64,000 nt of DNA from Desulfospira sp963664655 (GCA_963664655.2 CAXXHM010000001.1:186001-250000), one strand, 5' to 3'. Positions 1 to 9,432 are shown, numbered from the stretch's first letter. Notes: generated from the letters alone by a model not told the origin. Numbers and translations: made by a program.

Positions 1-2
1 AA

Positions 3-1586
3 CGGATCGAAAACCTTTACACTTTCAGCTCCCCGCCCGACGCTATTCTTTTACCGGAGCTTGCCCTGGAAATGGTGGCCATCAGCTACGAAATCAAGCG
101 CCAGATCGGCATTCTTATCGACCGGAATGGGAAAACCATCTGCGTCATTGCAGGGGATCCCCACAGAATTGTTATTCCGGTCACCCCGGACCATATGGCC
201 ATTCCTGGCCGCCTTAAAGGACTTCGGTGTGTTCATACCCATTTAAAAGACGACCCCCTGACCCGGGATGATCTCACCGACCTTGCCCTGCTGCGCCTGG
301 ATTTTATGACCGCCGTCTGCATCACGCCTGAAGGCGCGGCCGGCGCCATATATTCAGCCCACATCCTTCCGGATGAAACCGGGGAGCCCTACCGGATTCT
401 TAAGCCCGCCTCCATCTTGGAACTTGATGTCAACTGCCGGCGCCAAATTAAAGAACTGGAATCCGAACTCAGCCGGAAAAATGCCCTTCACCGGCCGGAA
501 TCAGATCTGGAAAATGCCTTTTTGATGAATGCCGTAACTGACAATCCGGCCCAGGCCACGGCCTCCATGGAGGAGTTAAAAGAACTGTGCAAAACCAGCC
601 ACATCAATGTGGTGGGAACAGCTGTCCAGCGCAGGAAGCAGATTGACCCCAAATTTGTTATGGGCAAAGGCAAACTCTCGGACATGATCATCAAGGCCAT
701 CCAGCAGTACGCCACCATGCTGGTTTTTGACCGGGAACTGTCCCCTTCCCAGATCCGCTCCATCACCGATTTTGTTGAGATGAAAGTCATTGACCGGACC
801 CAGCTGATTTTGGATATTTTTGCCAAGCAGGCAAAATCACGGGAAGGAAAGTTCCAGGTTGAGCTGGCGCAATTGGAATACCTGCTGCCCAGGCTCATCA
901 CTAAAAATACAGCCATGTCCCGGCTCACCGGGGGTATCGGCGGCAGGGGCCCTGGGGAAACCAAGCTTGAAATCAACCGGCGCAGGGTCAGGGACAGAAT
1001 TGCCGGCCTGAAAAAAGAAATCCTTAAAATCAGAAAACAGCGCACCCAGCAAAAGGCCAGGAGAAAACGGAAAAACCTGCCGGTCATATCCATTGTCGGG
1101 TATACCAATGCGGGCAAATCCACCCTGCTGAACACCTTGACCCAAAGCGATATCATTGCGGCGGACAGGCTGTTTGCCACCCTGGACCCCTCTTCTAGGC
1201 GGCTTCGGTTTCCCAAAGATGTGGAAGTCATTATCACCGATACCGTAGGATTTATCCACAACCTGCCCAAAGAACTGATGGAGGCGTTCAATGCCACATT
1301 AGAGGAACTTGAAGATGCGGATATTCTCCTCCATGTGATTGACATCTCCAATCCCAGGTACATGCAGCAAAAGGACTCTGTGGAAAAAATTTTAAAGGAT
1401 CTGGAACTGGATAAAACACCAAGCCTTTATGTGTTCAATAAAATTGATCAGGTCAACATGGACGAATTTGACAACAAATGGCTGTTAAACCAGGGAGTTT
1501 GTGTATCTGCAACCGACCGGAAAAGCCTTGCCCCCCTCATTGAAAAACTTGAATCCATGATCAGCCTTTCCCCTTCTTTTCTCTAA
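3..1586 (+). CDS. hflX: HflX-family ribosome-associated GTPase, 5' end outside window
   Basis: HflX is a translational GTPase that binds 50S subunits and rescues stalled ribosomes. The frame is open from base 3, so the ATG at 72 is internal: upstream codons read RIENLYTFSSPPDAILLPEL, which fits the long N-terminal extension seen in HflX of this lineage. Visible motifs in order are an HflX middle domain (QIDPKFVMGKGKLSDM), the glycine-rich GIGGRGPGETKLE followed by a basic coiled segment, G1 GYTNAGKST, G3 DTVGF, G4 NKID and a G5-like SATD. The C-terminus is complete at 1586. No clear terminator follows. The identification is secure; only the true start is missing. Confidence 0.95.
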   Translation, partial: RIENLYTFSSPPDAILLPELALEMVAISYEIKRQIGILIDRNGKTICVIAGDPHRIVIPVTPDHMAIPGRLKGLRCVHTHLKDDPLTRDDLTDLALLRLDFMTAVCITPEGAAGAIYSAHILPDETGEPYRILKPASILELDVNCRRQIKELESELSRKNALHRPESDLENAFLMNAVTDNPAQATASMEELKELCKTSHINVVGTAVQRRKQIDPKFVMGKGKLSDMIIKAIQQYATMLVFDRELSPSQIRSITDFVEMKVIDRTQLILDIFAKQAKSREGKFQVELAQLEYLLPRLITKNTAMSRLTGGIGGRGPGETKLEINRRRVRDRIAGLKKEILKIRKQRTQQKARRKRKNLPVISIVGYTNAGKSTLLNTLTQSDIIAADRLFATLDPSSRRLRFPKDVEVIITDTVGFIHNLPKELMEAFNATLEELEDADILLHVIDISNPRYMQQKDSVEKILKDLELDKTPSLYVFNKIDQVNMDEFDNKWLLNQGVCVSATDRKSLAPLIEKLESMISLSPSFL

Positions 1587-1726
1587 ATCCTTTTTACCGT
1601 TTTAATGCCGGTGTTTAAATTCAAATCGGCGGCCATTGAAAAATTGAAATTTTTTAACGATTTTACTGTTGACCATTTATTTGTTTTCAATTACATATGA
1701 CAAAATTCTTATGAGGCGGACAGACT

Positions 1727-1948
1727 ATGGAACTAAACTTAACCGATGACTTTTTCACCGATCCTTACGTTAAAAGGGATTCTCTGGATATCCCTGAATG
1801 CTTTGGAGATTATGATAAACACAAGAAATTATGTTCAACCTATTGTGCCCTTTCCATTCAATGCTGTGTTCTGCATGCCAGGAACCCGGGCATTGATATA
1901 CTTGAAAAACTTTTAATCAACAATCAGTACGCCATCAAGATAAACTAA
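1727..1948 (+). CDS. Small cysteine-rich protein of unknown function (73 aa)
   Basis: I do not recognise this family. The ORF starts 9 bases after a purine-rich GAGGCGG ribosome-binding site. A weak sigma70-like promoter (TTGACC at 1669, 17-base spacer, TACATA) lies upstream in a 140-base spacer after hflX. The protein is acidic at the N-terminus and has five cysteines within residues 25-47 (C25, C37, C41, C47, C48) plus a nearby histidine, a pattern that could bind a metal or form disulfides. There is no signal peptide or membrane segment. It is convergent with the GlcD-like gene. It is probably real given the ribosome-binding site, but its function is unknown. Confidence 0.6.
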   Translation: MELNLTDDFFTDPYVKRDSLDIPECFGDYDKHKKLCSTYCALSIQCCVLHARNPGIDILEKLLINNQYAIKIN

Positions 1949-2010
1949 CCCCCTGCCCCGACTATAGGGCTGCCTTTGGACAAGTCTTTCCTTACTGAAT
2001 TTTAAAAGTA

Positions 2011-2044
2011 TCTGTGAAATATCCCAGGAGAGGTGTTTCACAGA
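2011..2044. terminator. Hairpin between convergent genes
   Basis: A perfect 9-bp inverted repeat, TCTGTGAAA and TTTCACAGA, with a 16-base loop lies between the small Cys-rich ORF and the GlcD-like gene and covers the stop codon of the latter. On the minus strand it is followed by TACTTTTAAAA, which is a poor U-tract. It is a weak terminator candidate for the dnaA-glcD transcript. Confidence 0.4.
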
Positions 2045-3405
2045 AAGATCTTTCCCGGATTGAGAATATGGTGAGGATCAAACACCTTTTTAATTTCTTT
2101 CATCAGTGCCAGTTCCGTTGAACCGATTTCCCTGGGAAGGTATTTCTTTTTCGTCAGTCCCACCCCGTGCTCACCGGTAATGGTGCCACCAAGTTCAAGA
2201 GCCGCACCAAACAAATCATCAACCGCACGATTTGCCCTGTCAAACTGTGTTTCATCCCCAGGGTCATACATGACATTGCAGTGAAGGTTTCCGTCCCCGG
2301 CGTGGCCAAAACAGACCAGGGGCAAGTCATATCGTTTTTGGATCTCACCGGCGGCCCGGACCATGGCCGGTATTTTTGAAATCGGGACAACGATATCTTC
2401 ATTCAGCTTGCTGCCGCGGATTTTATAAAGAAGGGGAGACAGCGCCTTTCTGGCCTTCCACAGACCGTGGGCCTGCAAGCTGTCCTTTGCATGGATTATG
2501 TCCAATGCGCCGGACTGTCTGCAAAAGGTTTCGATTTGCCGGGACTGCCTGTCAACGGCCTCGCCGTTCCCGTCCACTTCAAGAATCAGCATGGCCTGTG
2601 CCCGGGGGGCAATGTCAAAGTCCAGGCTGTTTTGAACCAGTTTAAGGCAGGCATGATCCAGGTATTCAACGCACCGCGGCACAATGGCCTGTTTCATAAT
2701 CCCGGAAACGGCTTCGGCGGCCTGATCCGCATTTTTAAAAAATACAGCCATTGTTTTAACCAGTTCGGGTTTGGCCAGCAACCGAAGGGTTATCTGGGTC
2801 ACAAAGGCAAGGGTCCCTTCAGATCCCACGATGAGCCGGGTCAGATCATACCCGGCAACCCCCTTGGCTGTGCATACGCCGGTCTGAATTGTTTCCCCCG
2901 AAGCCAGCAGGGCTTTAAGCCCTAAAACATAATCCCGGGTAACGCCGTATTTAACCGCCCTTGGGCCGCCGGCGCACTCCCCTATATTTCCGCCAATGGT
3001 GCAGACCGATGAGCTGGCCGGGTCCGGCGGATAGAACAACCCCTGTTTTTCCACAGCTTTGTGGAATTTTTCTAAAACGACACCAGGCTCAACCCTGGCC
3101 GTGAAGTTATCCTTATCAATTTCAAGAATCCGGTTCATGCGGCTGGTCACCATGACAATCCCGCCCTGAACCGGCACGGCACCCCCGGTCATTCCCGATC
3201 CGCTTCCCCTGGGGATCACCGGGATACGGTGTTTTGAAGCAAATTGTAATACCCGGGCGGCCTGATCGTGGGTTTGAGGAAAGACAACGGCAGAAGGCAG
3301 AAAAGACCTGCCCGTGGCATCGTAGGCGTAGCAGACACGTTCTTCAGGTTCAGTAGTGATCCCGTCCGGTCCGGTTATTGACTTAAGGGCCTCATAAAGT
3401 CCCAT
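2038..3405 (-). CDS. FAD-binding oxidase, GlcD/D-lactate dehydrogenase type
   Basis: Flavoprotein of the glycolate oxidase GlcD / D-lactate dehydrogenase family, which oxidises 2-hydroxy acids to 2-oxo acids. The 455-aa length is normal. The N-terminal PCMH-type FAD domain shows IPRGSGSGMTGG and GGNIGECAGGPRAVKYG. The C-terminal cap domain shows CFGHAGDGNLHCN and TGEHGVG, the conserved His-containing motifs of the family. The start codon directly abuts the stop codon of dnaA (no intergenic base), so the two are likely co-transcribed. No GlcF/GlcE iron-sulfur partner is present in the window, so electron acceptor and substrate cannot be assigned. Confidence 0.88.
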   Translation of the reverse strand: MGLYEALKSITGPDGITTEPEERVCYAYDATGRSFLPSAVVFPQTHDQAARVLQFASKHRIPVIPRGSGSGMTGGAVPVQGGIVMVTSRMNRILEIDKDNFTARVEPGVVLEKFHKAVEKQGLFYPPDPASSSVCTIGGNIGECAGGPRAVKYGVTRDYVLGLKALLASGETIQTGVCTAKGVAGYDLTRLIVGSEGTLAFVTQITLRLLAKPELVKTMAVFFKNADQAAEAVSGIMKQAIVPRCVEYLDHACLKLVQNSLDFDIAPRAQAMLILEVDGNGEAVDRQSRQIETFCRQSGALDIIHAKDSLQAHGLWKARKALSPLLYKIRGSKLNEDIVVPISKIPAMVRAAGEIQKRYDLPLVCFGHAGDGNLHCNVMYDPGDETQFDRANRAVDDLFGAALELGGTITGEHGVGLTKKKYLPREIGSTELALMKEIKKVFDPHHILNPGKIFL

Positions 3406-4788
3406 TTAATACTTGCCGGATTCTAGTTTTTCAGAAAGATAGCTGACCTGTTCAAAGAGGACGCCTTTATGTTTCATTTCCTTTTCAATGGCATTCACCG
3501 AGTAAATGGCCGTGGCATGATACCGTTTAAAACTTGAACCGATTTTCTTGATGGGCAGGTCCGTGTATTTTTTGGCCAGAAACATGGCCACTTGCCGGGG
3601 CCTGACAATTTTTTTCTTCCTGGACTTGGAGATGATCTCTTTTTGGGTAACGGCAAACTCACGGCAGACCAGCTCTTTGATCAACTCAATGGTAATCCGT
3701 TTTCTTTGCTGGGTAAGGTTGGCCAGAACACTTTTGGCAAGATGAATATCAATGTTCTGCTTCATGATCTCACTTTTTGCCGCCACACCGAACAACCCGC
3801 TTTCCAGTTGTCTTACGTCATCGCAAAGTTCCTGGGCAATATACTCGATGACATCGGTTGGAATTATACAATGGAGGGGTTCGGCCTTTTTCTTGAGAAT
3901 CTTTACCCGGGTGTTGAAATCCGGTGTACTGATTTCAGTAATCAGCCCCATGCTCAGCCTGGATTTGAGCTGCTCATTGAGTTTGGGAATATCATCGGGC
4001 CGTTCGCAGCCGGAAAAAATAATTTTTTTATCGGCGTCCAGAAGGTAATCCAGGGTAATGGCCAGTTCATTTTGAGTCGCCATTTTGCCGGCAAGGAAAT
4101 GAATGTCTTCAAGGATCAGGACATCACACTGGGTTCTGTACTTTTCCTTGAATTTTTCAATCCGGCTGGTTTTAAGGGCCAAAATCATTTCATTGGTAAA
4201 ATCTTCAGCCGTCACATAGTAAACCCTGGAGCTTAACCCGCTGGTAATGATATGGTGGCCTGCGGCCTGGGATAAATGACTTTTTCCTAGCCCGGTTTTT
4301 CCTAGAAGATAAAGAATTCCGGCTCCGTTAATGGTGCCTTTGGCAAGAGAAAGAGAGGCTGAATAGGCAAAACTTGAATTGTCCCCGACCACGAAATCAT
4401 CAAAGGTATACCCTTTTTTCATCATCCGTCCGTTCATGAAGCACGAATCAAATCCCGGCAGCGCCGTCTGGACGGCTTTAGGGGTTTTGACAGGGATGGC
4501 CGGATACCCGCCGTTCACCGGGACCTGTTTTTTTTTGGGGTTCTTTTCCTGAGTCTTAAATTCGATTTTCACGTCCTGGCCCAATTTAACGAATTCATTC
4601 TGAAAAACCTCAAGGTAATTTTCCTTTAACCGCCTGGTAAAGAATTCGTTGGGAGCAGACAAACACACCAGATTCTCATCAAACGCTAACAACTCTACAG
4701 GATCAATCCACATCCGATAACTGTGGTCCGGAATCGTTTGTCTGATTTGAGATTTAATTTTTGTCCAGAAAGATTCAATATTTTCCAA
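3406..4788 (-). CDS. dnaA: Chromosomal replication initiator DnaA (divergent)
   Basis: 460-aa AAA+ initiator ATPase. Domain I is at residues 1-75, a short linker runs to about 120, Walker A LGKTGLGKSH is at 162-171, Walker B VLILEDIHFL is near 227, and domain IV is at about 385-435 with RPRQVAMFLA. The start is TTG (TTGGAAAAT), with GGAAG 9 bases upstream. The DnaA signature of domain IV reads RYHATAIYSV (422-431) where the E. coli protein has RDHTTV, so two residues known to contact DnaA-box bases differ. The Walker A lysine is followed by Ser rather than Thr. The downstream neighbour is glcD, not dnaN. It could be the main initiator of a lineage with this variant or a paralogue. Confidence 0.85.
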   Translation of the reverse strand: MENIESFWTKIKSQIRQTIPDHSYRMWIDPVELLAFDENLVCLSAPNEFFTRRLKENYLEVFQNEFVKLGQDVKIEFKTQEKNPKKKQVPVNGGYPAIPVKTPKAVQTALPGFDSCFMNGRMMKKGYTFDDFVVGDNSSFAYSASLSLAKGTINGAGILYLLGKTGLGKSHLSQAAGHHIITSGLSSRVYYVTAEDFTNEMILALKTSRIEKFKEKYRTQCDVLILEDIHFLAGKMATQNELAITLDYLLDADKKIIFSGCERPDDIPKLNEQLKSRLSMGLITEISTPDFNTRVKILKKKAEPLHCIIPTDVIEYIAQELCDDVRQLESGLFGVAAKSEIMKQNIDIHLAKSVLANLTQQRKRITIELIKELVCREFAVTQKEIISKSRKKKIVRPRQVAMFLAKKYTDLPIKKIGSSFKRYHATAIYSVNAIEKEMKHKGVLFEQVSYLSEKLESGKY

Positions 4789-5360
4789 AAATACACTTCC
4801 CTTTCTTTAAACAGAATTCTAGTGAATAGCTCAATTGTTCCGAATTATAAATACGGTATTGAAAAAACTTCAGATCGATTAAATTGTATCTGATTTTCTA
4901 TTCGAATATTTTTTCCGGGTCAAATCTGATCTCAAGTGTTAGACCATCATTAGATTTTTATTTGGCATGTTTTTTCAACCTATTATTTTTATTGTTTTTT
5001 TTTGTGAAACACTTTGTTTTTTAAAAAATTACAGCCATTTCCCCAACCCCCTATTTTTCCAAGATTTTTACATCAAGTTACATTTTTATTCCGCTTGCGA
5101 TAAAAATTAATGCTCCGATTTGCGCCAATTACCTCCGATTTCCTTGAAATTATGCATTTTTAAATTCTTTTTCCCAAACTTTTTATGGACAAGGGTTTCA
5201 CAATTTTTTTGACGAAAGGGGCCACCCCGGCCACCGCCCCTGATGGTGCCGGTTTACAGAAGCGGTACAGGCAGCAGGGGGTTAAAGGGTTCACAAATGT
5301 AAATTTTCCCTCACCTTTCAACCTGCTACAGGGGGTCATGGGTATTGAAGTGAAGGATAC
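4789..5360. other. AT-rich spacer upstream of dnaA; possible origin region
   Basis: This ~570-base gene-free stretch is strongly AT-rich between about 4850 and 5200, with runs of T and A such as those at 4984-5040. I found no match to the canonical DnaA box TTATNCACA. Only weak relatives occur: GTTTCACAA on the minus strand near 5003, GTTTCACAA near 5195 and GTTCACAAA near 5289. The stretch after 5210 becomes GC-richer with no ORF I would defend. It may hold the dnaA promoter and possibly an unwinding element; origin function is inference only. Confidence 0.35.
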
Positions 5361-5390
5361 TTGCAGGGTCCGGCCCACCTATAGTATATA
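5361..5390 (+). promoter_or_regulatory. Candidate sigma70 promoter for pdxA
   Basis: TTGCAG (5361-5366) and TATATA (5385-5390) are separated by 18 bases, about 127 bases upstream of the pdxA start. It is the best promoter-like pair I can see in the spacer; no experimental support. Confidence 0.35.
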
Positions 5391-5398
5391 ACCGTCAT

Positions 5399-5475
5399 GG
5401 ACGGCTTGGATTATCCAACCAAGCACCGTCCACAACGAAAAATGAAAGTCTTTTCGGCTTGTTAGTGAGACTTTC
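5399..5475 (+). promoter_or_regulatory. Two hairpins in the pdxA 5' leader
   Basis: Hairpin 1 (5399-5431) pairs GGACGG CTTGG with CCAAG (CA bulge) CCGTCC. Hairpin 2 (5444-5475) pairs GAAAGTC with GACTTTC. Both lie between the candidate promoter and the AGGAAA ribosome-binding site of pdxA. Neither has a U-tract typical of an intrinsic terminator, and I do not recognise a known riboswitch. Confidence 0.4.
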
Positions 5476-5517
5476 TTATAAAATTATTTTTACCAACCCC
5501 ATAAATTCAGGAAACAT

Positions 5518-6540
5518 ATGATATCAACTGCTACCCGGCCTGTCATCGGCATTACCATGGGAGACCCCTTTGGCGTCGGCCCGGAAATTCTTGTCAAAGC
5601 ACTGGCTGACCCTGACCTGTATACCATCTGCCGTCCTTTCATCATCGGGGACGGCTCAATTATGGAAAAAGCCTTAACCTTCTCACCTGTCTCTATGGCT
5701 ATCCATTCTGTAAAAACACCGGACCAGGGCCTTTATAAATTTCAAAACCTTGATATCCTCAACCTGTCCGCATTGGACCCGGATATTCCTGAAGGCCCTA
5801 CCGCTGAATCCGGGAAAGCGGTTGAGACCTATATTCTTCATGGTACGGACCTGGCCATCAAAAACGAAATGGCCGCCCTGGTCACCTGCCCTATTACCAA
5901 AACAGGCCTTAAGCTTGCCGGATCAAAATTTCACGGCCATACCGAACTGATTGCCGACCGGACCGGGACCCGGAAATTCTCCATGATGCTGGCCGGCAAG
6001 ACCCTTAAAGTGGTTTTGGTTACCATTCATATACCGCTCTTTGAAGTTCCCGGGGCGCTAACGGTTGAAGCTGTCCTTGAAACCATACGGCTGACCTGGA
6101 CATCCTTGCAAAACCGGTTCGGGATTCGGGAGCCAAAACTTGCTGTGGCCGGTCTCAATCCCCATGCCGGTGAGGATTCCATGTTCGGAAGCGAAGATGA
6201 AAAGATTATTCGGCCGGCGGTTGAGACTGCCGCCAGAGGCGGCATGGATATCAAAGGGCCGATGCCCCCGGATACCGTTTTTTACCATGCGGCACAGGGG
6301 CGGTTTGATGCGGTTGTCTGCATGTACCATGATCAGGGGTTGATCCCGTTTAAGCTGCTGCACTTTAAGGACGGCGTCAATACCACGCTCGGGCTCCCCA
6401 TTATCCGGACATCCGTAGATCACGGCACAGCCTATGATATTGCATGGAAAGGCTTGGCAGATCCGACATCCCTGAAAGAGGCCATCAAAATGGCCGTTCA
6501 TCAGGCCAATGTGCAAGCCGCCATGAACCCTTCCAGGTAA
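5518..6540 (+). CDS. pdxA: 4-hydroxythreonine-4-phosphate dehydrogenase PdxA
   Basis: PdxA oxidises 4-phosphohydroxy-L-threonine in the DXP-dependent pyridoxal 5'-phosphate pathway, using NAD and a divalent metal. The 340-aa length matches the family. Motifs seen are GITMGDPFGVGPEI at the N-terminus, the metal-ligand region FHGHTELIA (~residue 138), GLNPHAGE and MYHDQGLIPFK toward the C-terminus. An AGGAAA ribosome-binding site precedes the ATG. The stop is 17 bases before the chosen uvrA start, so the two genes likely form an operon. Confidence 0.95.
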   Translation: MISTATRPVIGITMGDPFGVGPEILVKALADPDLYTICRPFIIGDGSIMEKALTFSPVSMAIHSVKTPDQGLYKFQNLDILNLSALDPDIPEGPTAESGKAVETYILHGTDLAIKNEMAALVTCPITKTGLKLAGSKFHGHTELIADRTGTRKFSMMLAGKTLKVVLVTIHIPLFEVPGALTVEAVLETIRLTWTSLQNRFGIREPKLAVAGLNPHAGEDSMFGSEDEKIIRPAVETAARGGMDIKGPMPPDTVFYHAAQGRFDAVVCMYHDQGLIPFKLLHFKDGVNTTLGLPIIRTSVDHGTAYDIAWKGLADPTSLKEAIKMAVHQANVQAAMNPSR

Positions 6541-6557
6541 CGAAGACTGAACTTGCC

Positions 6558-9392
6558 ATGACGCCTGAAAATATCACCATCCAGGGGGCACGACAACACA
6601 ACCTTAAAAACATCAGTGTCGATATTCCCAGAAACAGCCTCACGGTTCTTACCGGGCTTTCAGGGTCTGGAAAGTCCACCCTGGCATTTGACACCCTTTA
6701 TGCCGAAGGGCAGCGCCGGTATGTAGAATCCCTTTCAAGTTACGCCCGGCAGTTTTTAGGCCAGATGGATAAACCCGATGTAGATGCGGTCATCGGCCTG
6801 TCCCCGGCCATCGCCATTGAGCAAAAGACAGGCAGCCACAACCCGAGATCCACTGTCGGGACCATAACGGAAATATATGATTTTTTAAGGCTTTTATTTG
6901 CCAGGGCCGGCATCCCCTTTTGCCGTCAATGCGGCAGGCCCATTACGTCCATGTCCATTGACCAGATCTGTGATCAGATACTGGAGATGGAAGAAAAAAC
7001 CAAAATCATTCTTCTGTCCCCCATGGTCAGACAGGAAAAAGGAACCCACCGGAAACTGCTGGCAAGAATTAAAAAGGACGGATTTGCACGGGTGCGGGTA
7101 AATCATGAGATCATTTTAATGGAAGACATCAAGCCCCTTGAAAAGAATAGACCCCATTCCATTGATATTGTGGTTGACCGGCTGATCATTAAACCCGGAA
7201 TTGAGAAGCGGCTGACCGACTCTCTTGAGTTGGCCCTGTCCATGTCCCAGGGGATGGTGACCGTCCTTGACCTGAACCTTAACAAAGAGAGCATTTTCAG
7301 TGAAGCAGCGGCCTGCCCGACCTGCCACATCAGTTACCCCGAATTTACCCCGGCAAGCTTTTCCTTTAACTCTCCTCACGGGGCCTGTGACGCCTGTGAC
7401 GGTTTAGGAACGGTTCTCGAATTTGACCCGGATCTGATTGTTCCCGACCCTGGCATATCCTTGCGGCAAGGTGCCGTGCTGGTCTGGCAGAATAGGGATT
7501 CTGTCCAGTTCATGGAATTTCTGGATGCCCTGACCATCCATTTTAAGGAAGATATCTACAAACCCTTTAAAGACCTGTCCCCTGATTTTAAACAGGTCAT
7601 TTTTTACGGGTCAGGAAAAGAAAAAATACCTTTTTACGTTGAGCGGGCCGGGAAAAAAATCACTTATACAAAAGAATTCGAAGGGGTGATCCCGGGGCTC
7701 AAGCGCCGGTATAAGGAAACCCGTTCAGCCTCGGTCAGGGATGATCTTCAACGGTATATCAGTTTTACGCCATGCCAAAGCTGCAGGGGAACCCGTCTGA
7801 ATGCTGACTCCCGTTCTGTAAAGGTAGGAGAAAAGACCATTGGGGAAATTACAAACTTGTCCGTCCTGGCGGCGGCCCGCTTTTTTTCCTCTCTTAAATT
7901 ACCCCCAAAAGACCGGCCCATTGCACTTCCTATCTTACAGGAAATAGGAAAACGGCTTGAATTCTTAGAAAACGTCGGGCTTGAATACCTGACCCTGGAC
8001 AGGGCTGCCGCCACCCTTTCCGGCGGTGAAAGCCAGAGGATCCGGCTGGCAACTCAGATTGGCTCCATGCTAACAGGGGTTCTTTATGTGTTGGACGAAC
8101 CCAGCATCGGCCTGCATCAAAGGGATAATGCCAGACTGTTAAAAACGCTTCTGGACCTGAAAAACCTTGGCAACACCGTTCTGGTGGTAGAGCATGATGA
8201 AGATACCATAAGAACAGCCGACCATATTATTGATATTGGGCCTGGAGCAGGGATCAACGGTGGAGAAATTATGTTTTCAGGCCCCCCTGAGGACATGATC
8301 AGGAACGGGGAACAGTCCTTGACCGGCCAGTATTTATCAGGAAAAAAACAAATTCCGTATTCTGAAACCCGTAGATCAGGGAACGGTAATTCAATCACTA
8401 TAGTCAAAGCCTGCGCCCATAACCTGAAAAATATTGATGTCTCATTCCCCTTAGGGTGCTTAACTTGTGTTACAGGGGTTTCAGGTTCAGGCAAATCCAC
8501 ACTGGTTTTGTCCACCCTTTACCCGGCCTTGTCCAATAAATTCAACCGGACCCGCAAAAGGGTCGGAAAACATGAAAAAATAATCGGGCTTGAGGCCCTT
8601 GATAAAGTAGTTCACATTGACCAGTATCCCATTGGGAAAACCCCGAGATCAAACCCGGCCACCTATACTCAGGTCTTTAATTTAGTCCGCGAGTTATTTG
8701 CCAAAACCCCTGAAGCCAGGGAAAGGGGCTACAAAGCGGGACGGTTCAGCTTTAATATCAAAGGGGGAAGGTGTGAGACCTGTTCCGGAGACGGCATAAA
8801 AAAAATAGAAATGCATTTTCTTCCGGATGTATATGTCATATGCGATGTCTGTAAAGGAAAGCGGTATAACCGGGAGACCCTTGAAATTAAATACAAAGGG
8901 GTAAATATTGCCCAGGTCATGGACATGACCATTAATCAGGCCCTTCCCTTTTTCGATAAAATAGGAGCCATTAAAAGCAAACTGGAAACCTTATCCCGGG
9001 TAGGATTAGGGTATATCAAACTTGGGCAGCCGGCCACCACCCTTTCAGGGGGTGAATCCCAAAGAATCAAACTGGCTCGGGAATTATCCCCAAGAAACTA
9101 TGGAAAAACCATTTATGTTTTGGATGAGCCGACTACCGGCCTGCATCCCGATGATATCAATAAATTAATGACGGTACTCAATGAACTGGTTGATTCCGGC
9201 AACACGGTTATTGTGATTGAACACAACCTGGATGTAATTAAATGTGCCGACCATATCATAGATTTAGGCCTGGAAGGCGGGGATAAAGGCGGGTACATTG
9301 TAGCCGCCGGCACCCCAGAGGAAATTGCACAAAATAAAAAATCCTATACCGGATATTATCTTAAGAAAGTGCTTAAACGTGAAAGGACATAA
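6558..9392 (+). CDS. uvrA: Excinuclease ABC subunit A
   Basis: UvrA is the damage-sensing ATPase of nucleotide excision repair; it loads UvrB at lesions. The open frame begins inside pdxA at 6444. I chose ATG 6558 because the protein then starts with the canonical ITIQGARQHNLKNI and is 944 aa, the normal size. The first ABC half has Walker A GLSGSGKST (~35), a CxxC pair (CRQCGRP) and a second zinc module (CPTC...CDAC), and signature LSGGESQRI (~490). The second half has GVSGSGKST (~645), the C-terminal zinc module CETC...CDVC and a second LSGGESQRI (~835). It appears intact and follows pdxA closely. Confidence 0.96.
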   Translation: MTPENITIQGARQHNLKNISVDIPRNSLTVLTGLSGSGKSTLAFDTLYAEGQRRYVESLSSYARQFLGQMDKPDVDAVIGLSPAIAIEQKTGSHNPRSTVGTITEIYDFLRLLFARAGIPFCRQCGRPITSMSIDQICDQILEMEEKTKIILLSPMVRQEKGTHRKLLARIKKDGFARVRVNHEIILMEDIKPLEKNRPHSIDIVVDRLIIKPGIEKRLTDSLELALSMSQGMVTVLDLNLNKESIFSEAAACPTCHISYPEFTPASFSFNSPHGACDACDGLGTVLEFDPDLIVPDPGISLRQGAVLVWQNRDSVQFMEFLDALTIHFKEDIYKPFKDLSPDFKQVIFYGSGKEKIPFYVERAGKKITYTKEFEGVIPGLKRRYKETRSASVRDDLQRYISFTPCQSCRGTRLNADSRSVKVGEKTIGEITNLSVLAAARFFSSLKLPPKDRPIALPILQEIGKRLEFLENVGLEYLTLDRAAATLSGGESQRIRLATQIGSMLTGVLYVLDEPSIGLHQRDNARLLKTLLDLKNLGNTVLVVEHDEDTIRTADHIIDIGPGAGINGGEIMFSGPPEDMIRNGEQSLTGQYLSGKKQIPYSETRRSGNGNSITIVKACAHNLKNIDVSFPLGCLTCVTGVSGSGKSTLVLSTLYPALSNKFNRTRKRVGKHEKIIGLEALDKVVHIDQYPIGKTPRSNPATYTQVFNLVRELFAKTPEARERGYKAGRFSFNIKGGRCETCSGDGIKKIEMHFLPDVYVICDVCKGKRYNRETLEIKYKGVNIAQVMDMTINQALPFFDKIGAIKSKLETLSRVGLGYIKLGQPATTLSGGESQRIKLARELSPRNYGKTIYVLDEPTTGLHPDDINKLMTVLNELVDSGNTVIVIEHNLDVIKCADHIIDLGLEGGDKGGYIVAAGTPEEIAQNKKSYTGYYLKKVLKRERT

Positions 9393-9432
9393 AGATGATA
9401 CAGAACCGGGTGTCCCATAACATCGGGGATAT

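Noticed and set aside
488..1363. 291-aa antisense ORF within hflX
   Set aside because: Shadow of the conserved HflX frame; no ribosome-binding site and low-complexity composition.
2167..2925. Plus-strand ORFs opposite the GlcD-like gene
   Set aside because: Antisense to a clearly conserved protein; no family features.
3592..4236. 214-aa plus-strand ORF opposite dnaA
   Set aside because: Mirror frame of dnaA; no initiation signals or known motifs.
4789..5517. Canonical DnaA-box cluster
   Set aside because: No TTATNCACA match; nearest sequences differ at several positions, so an origin is not claimed.
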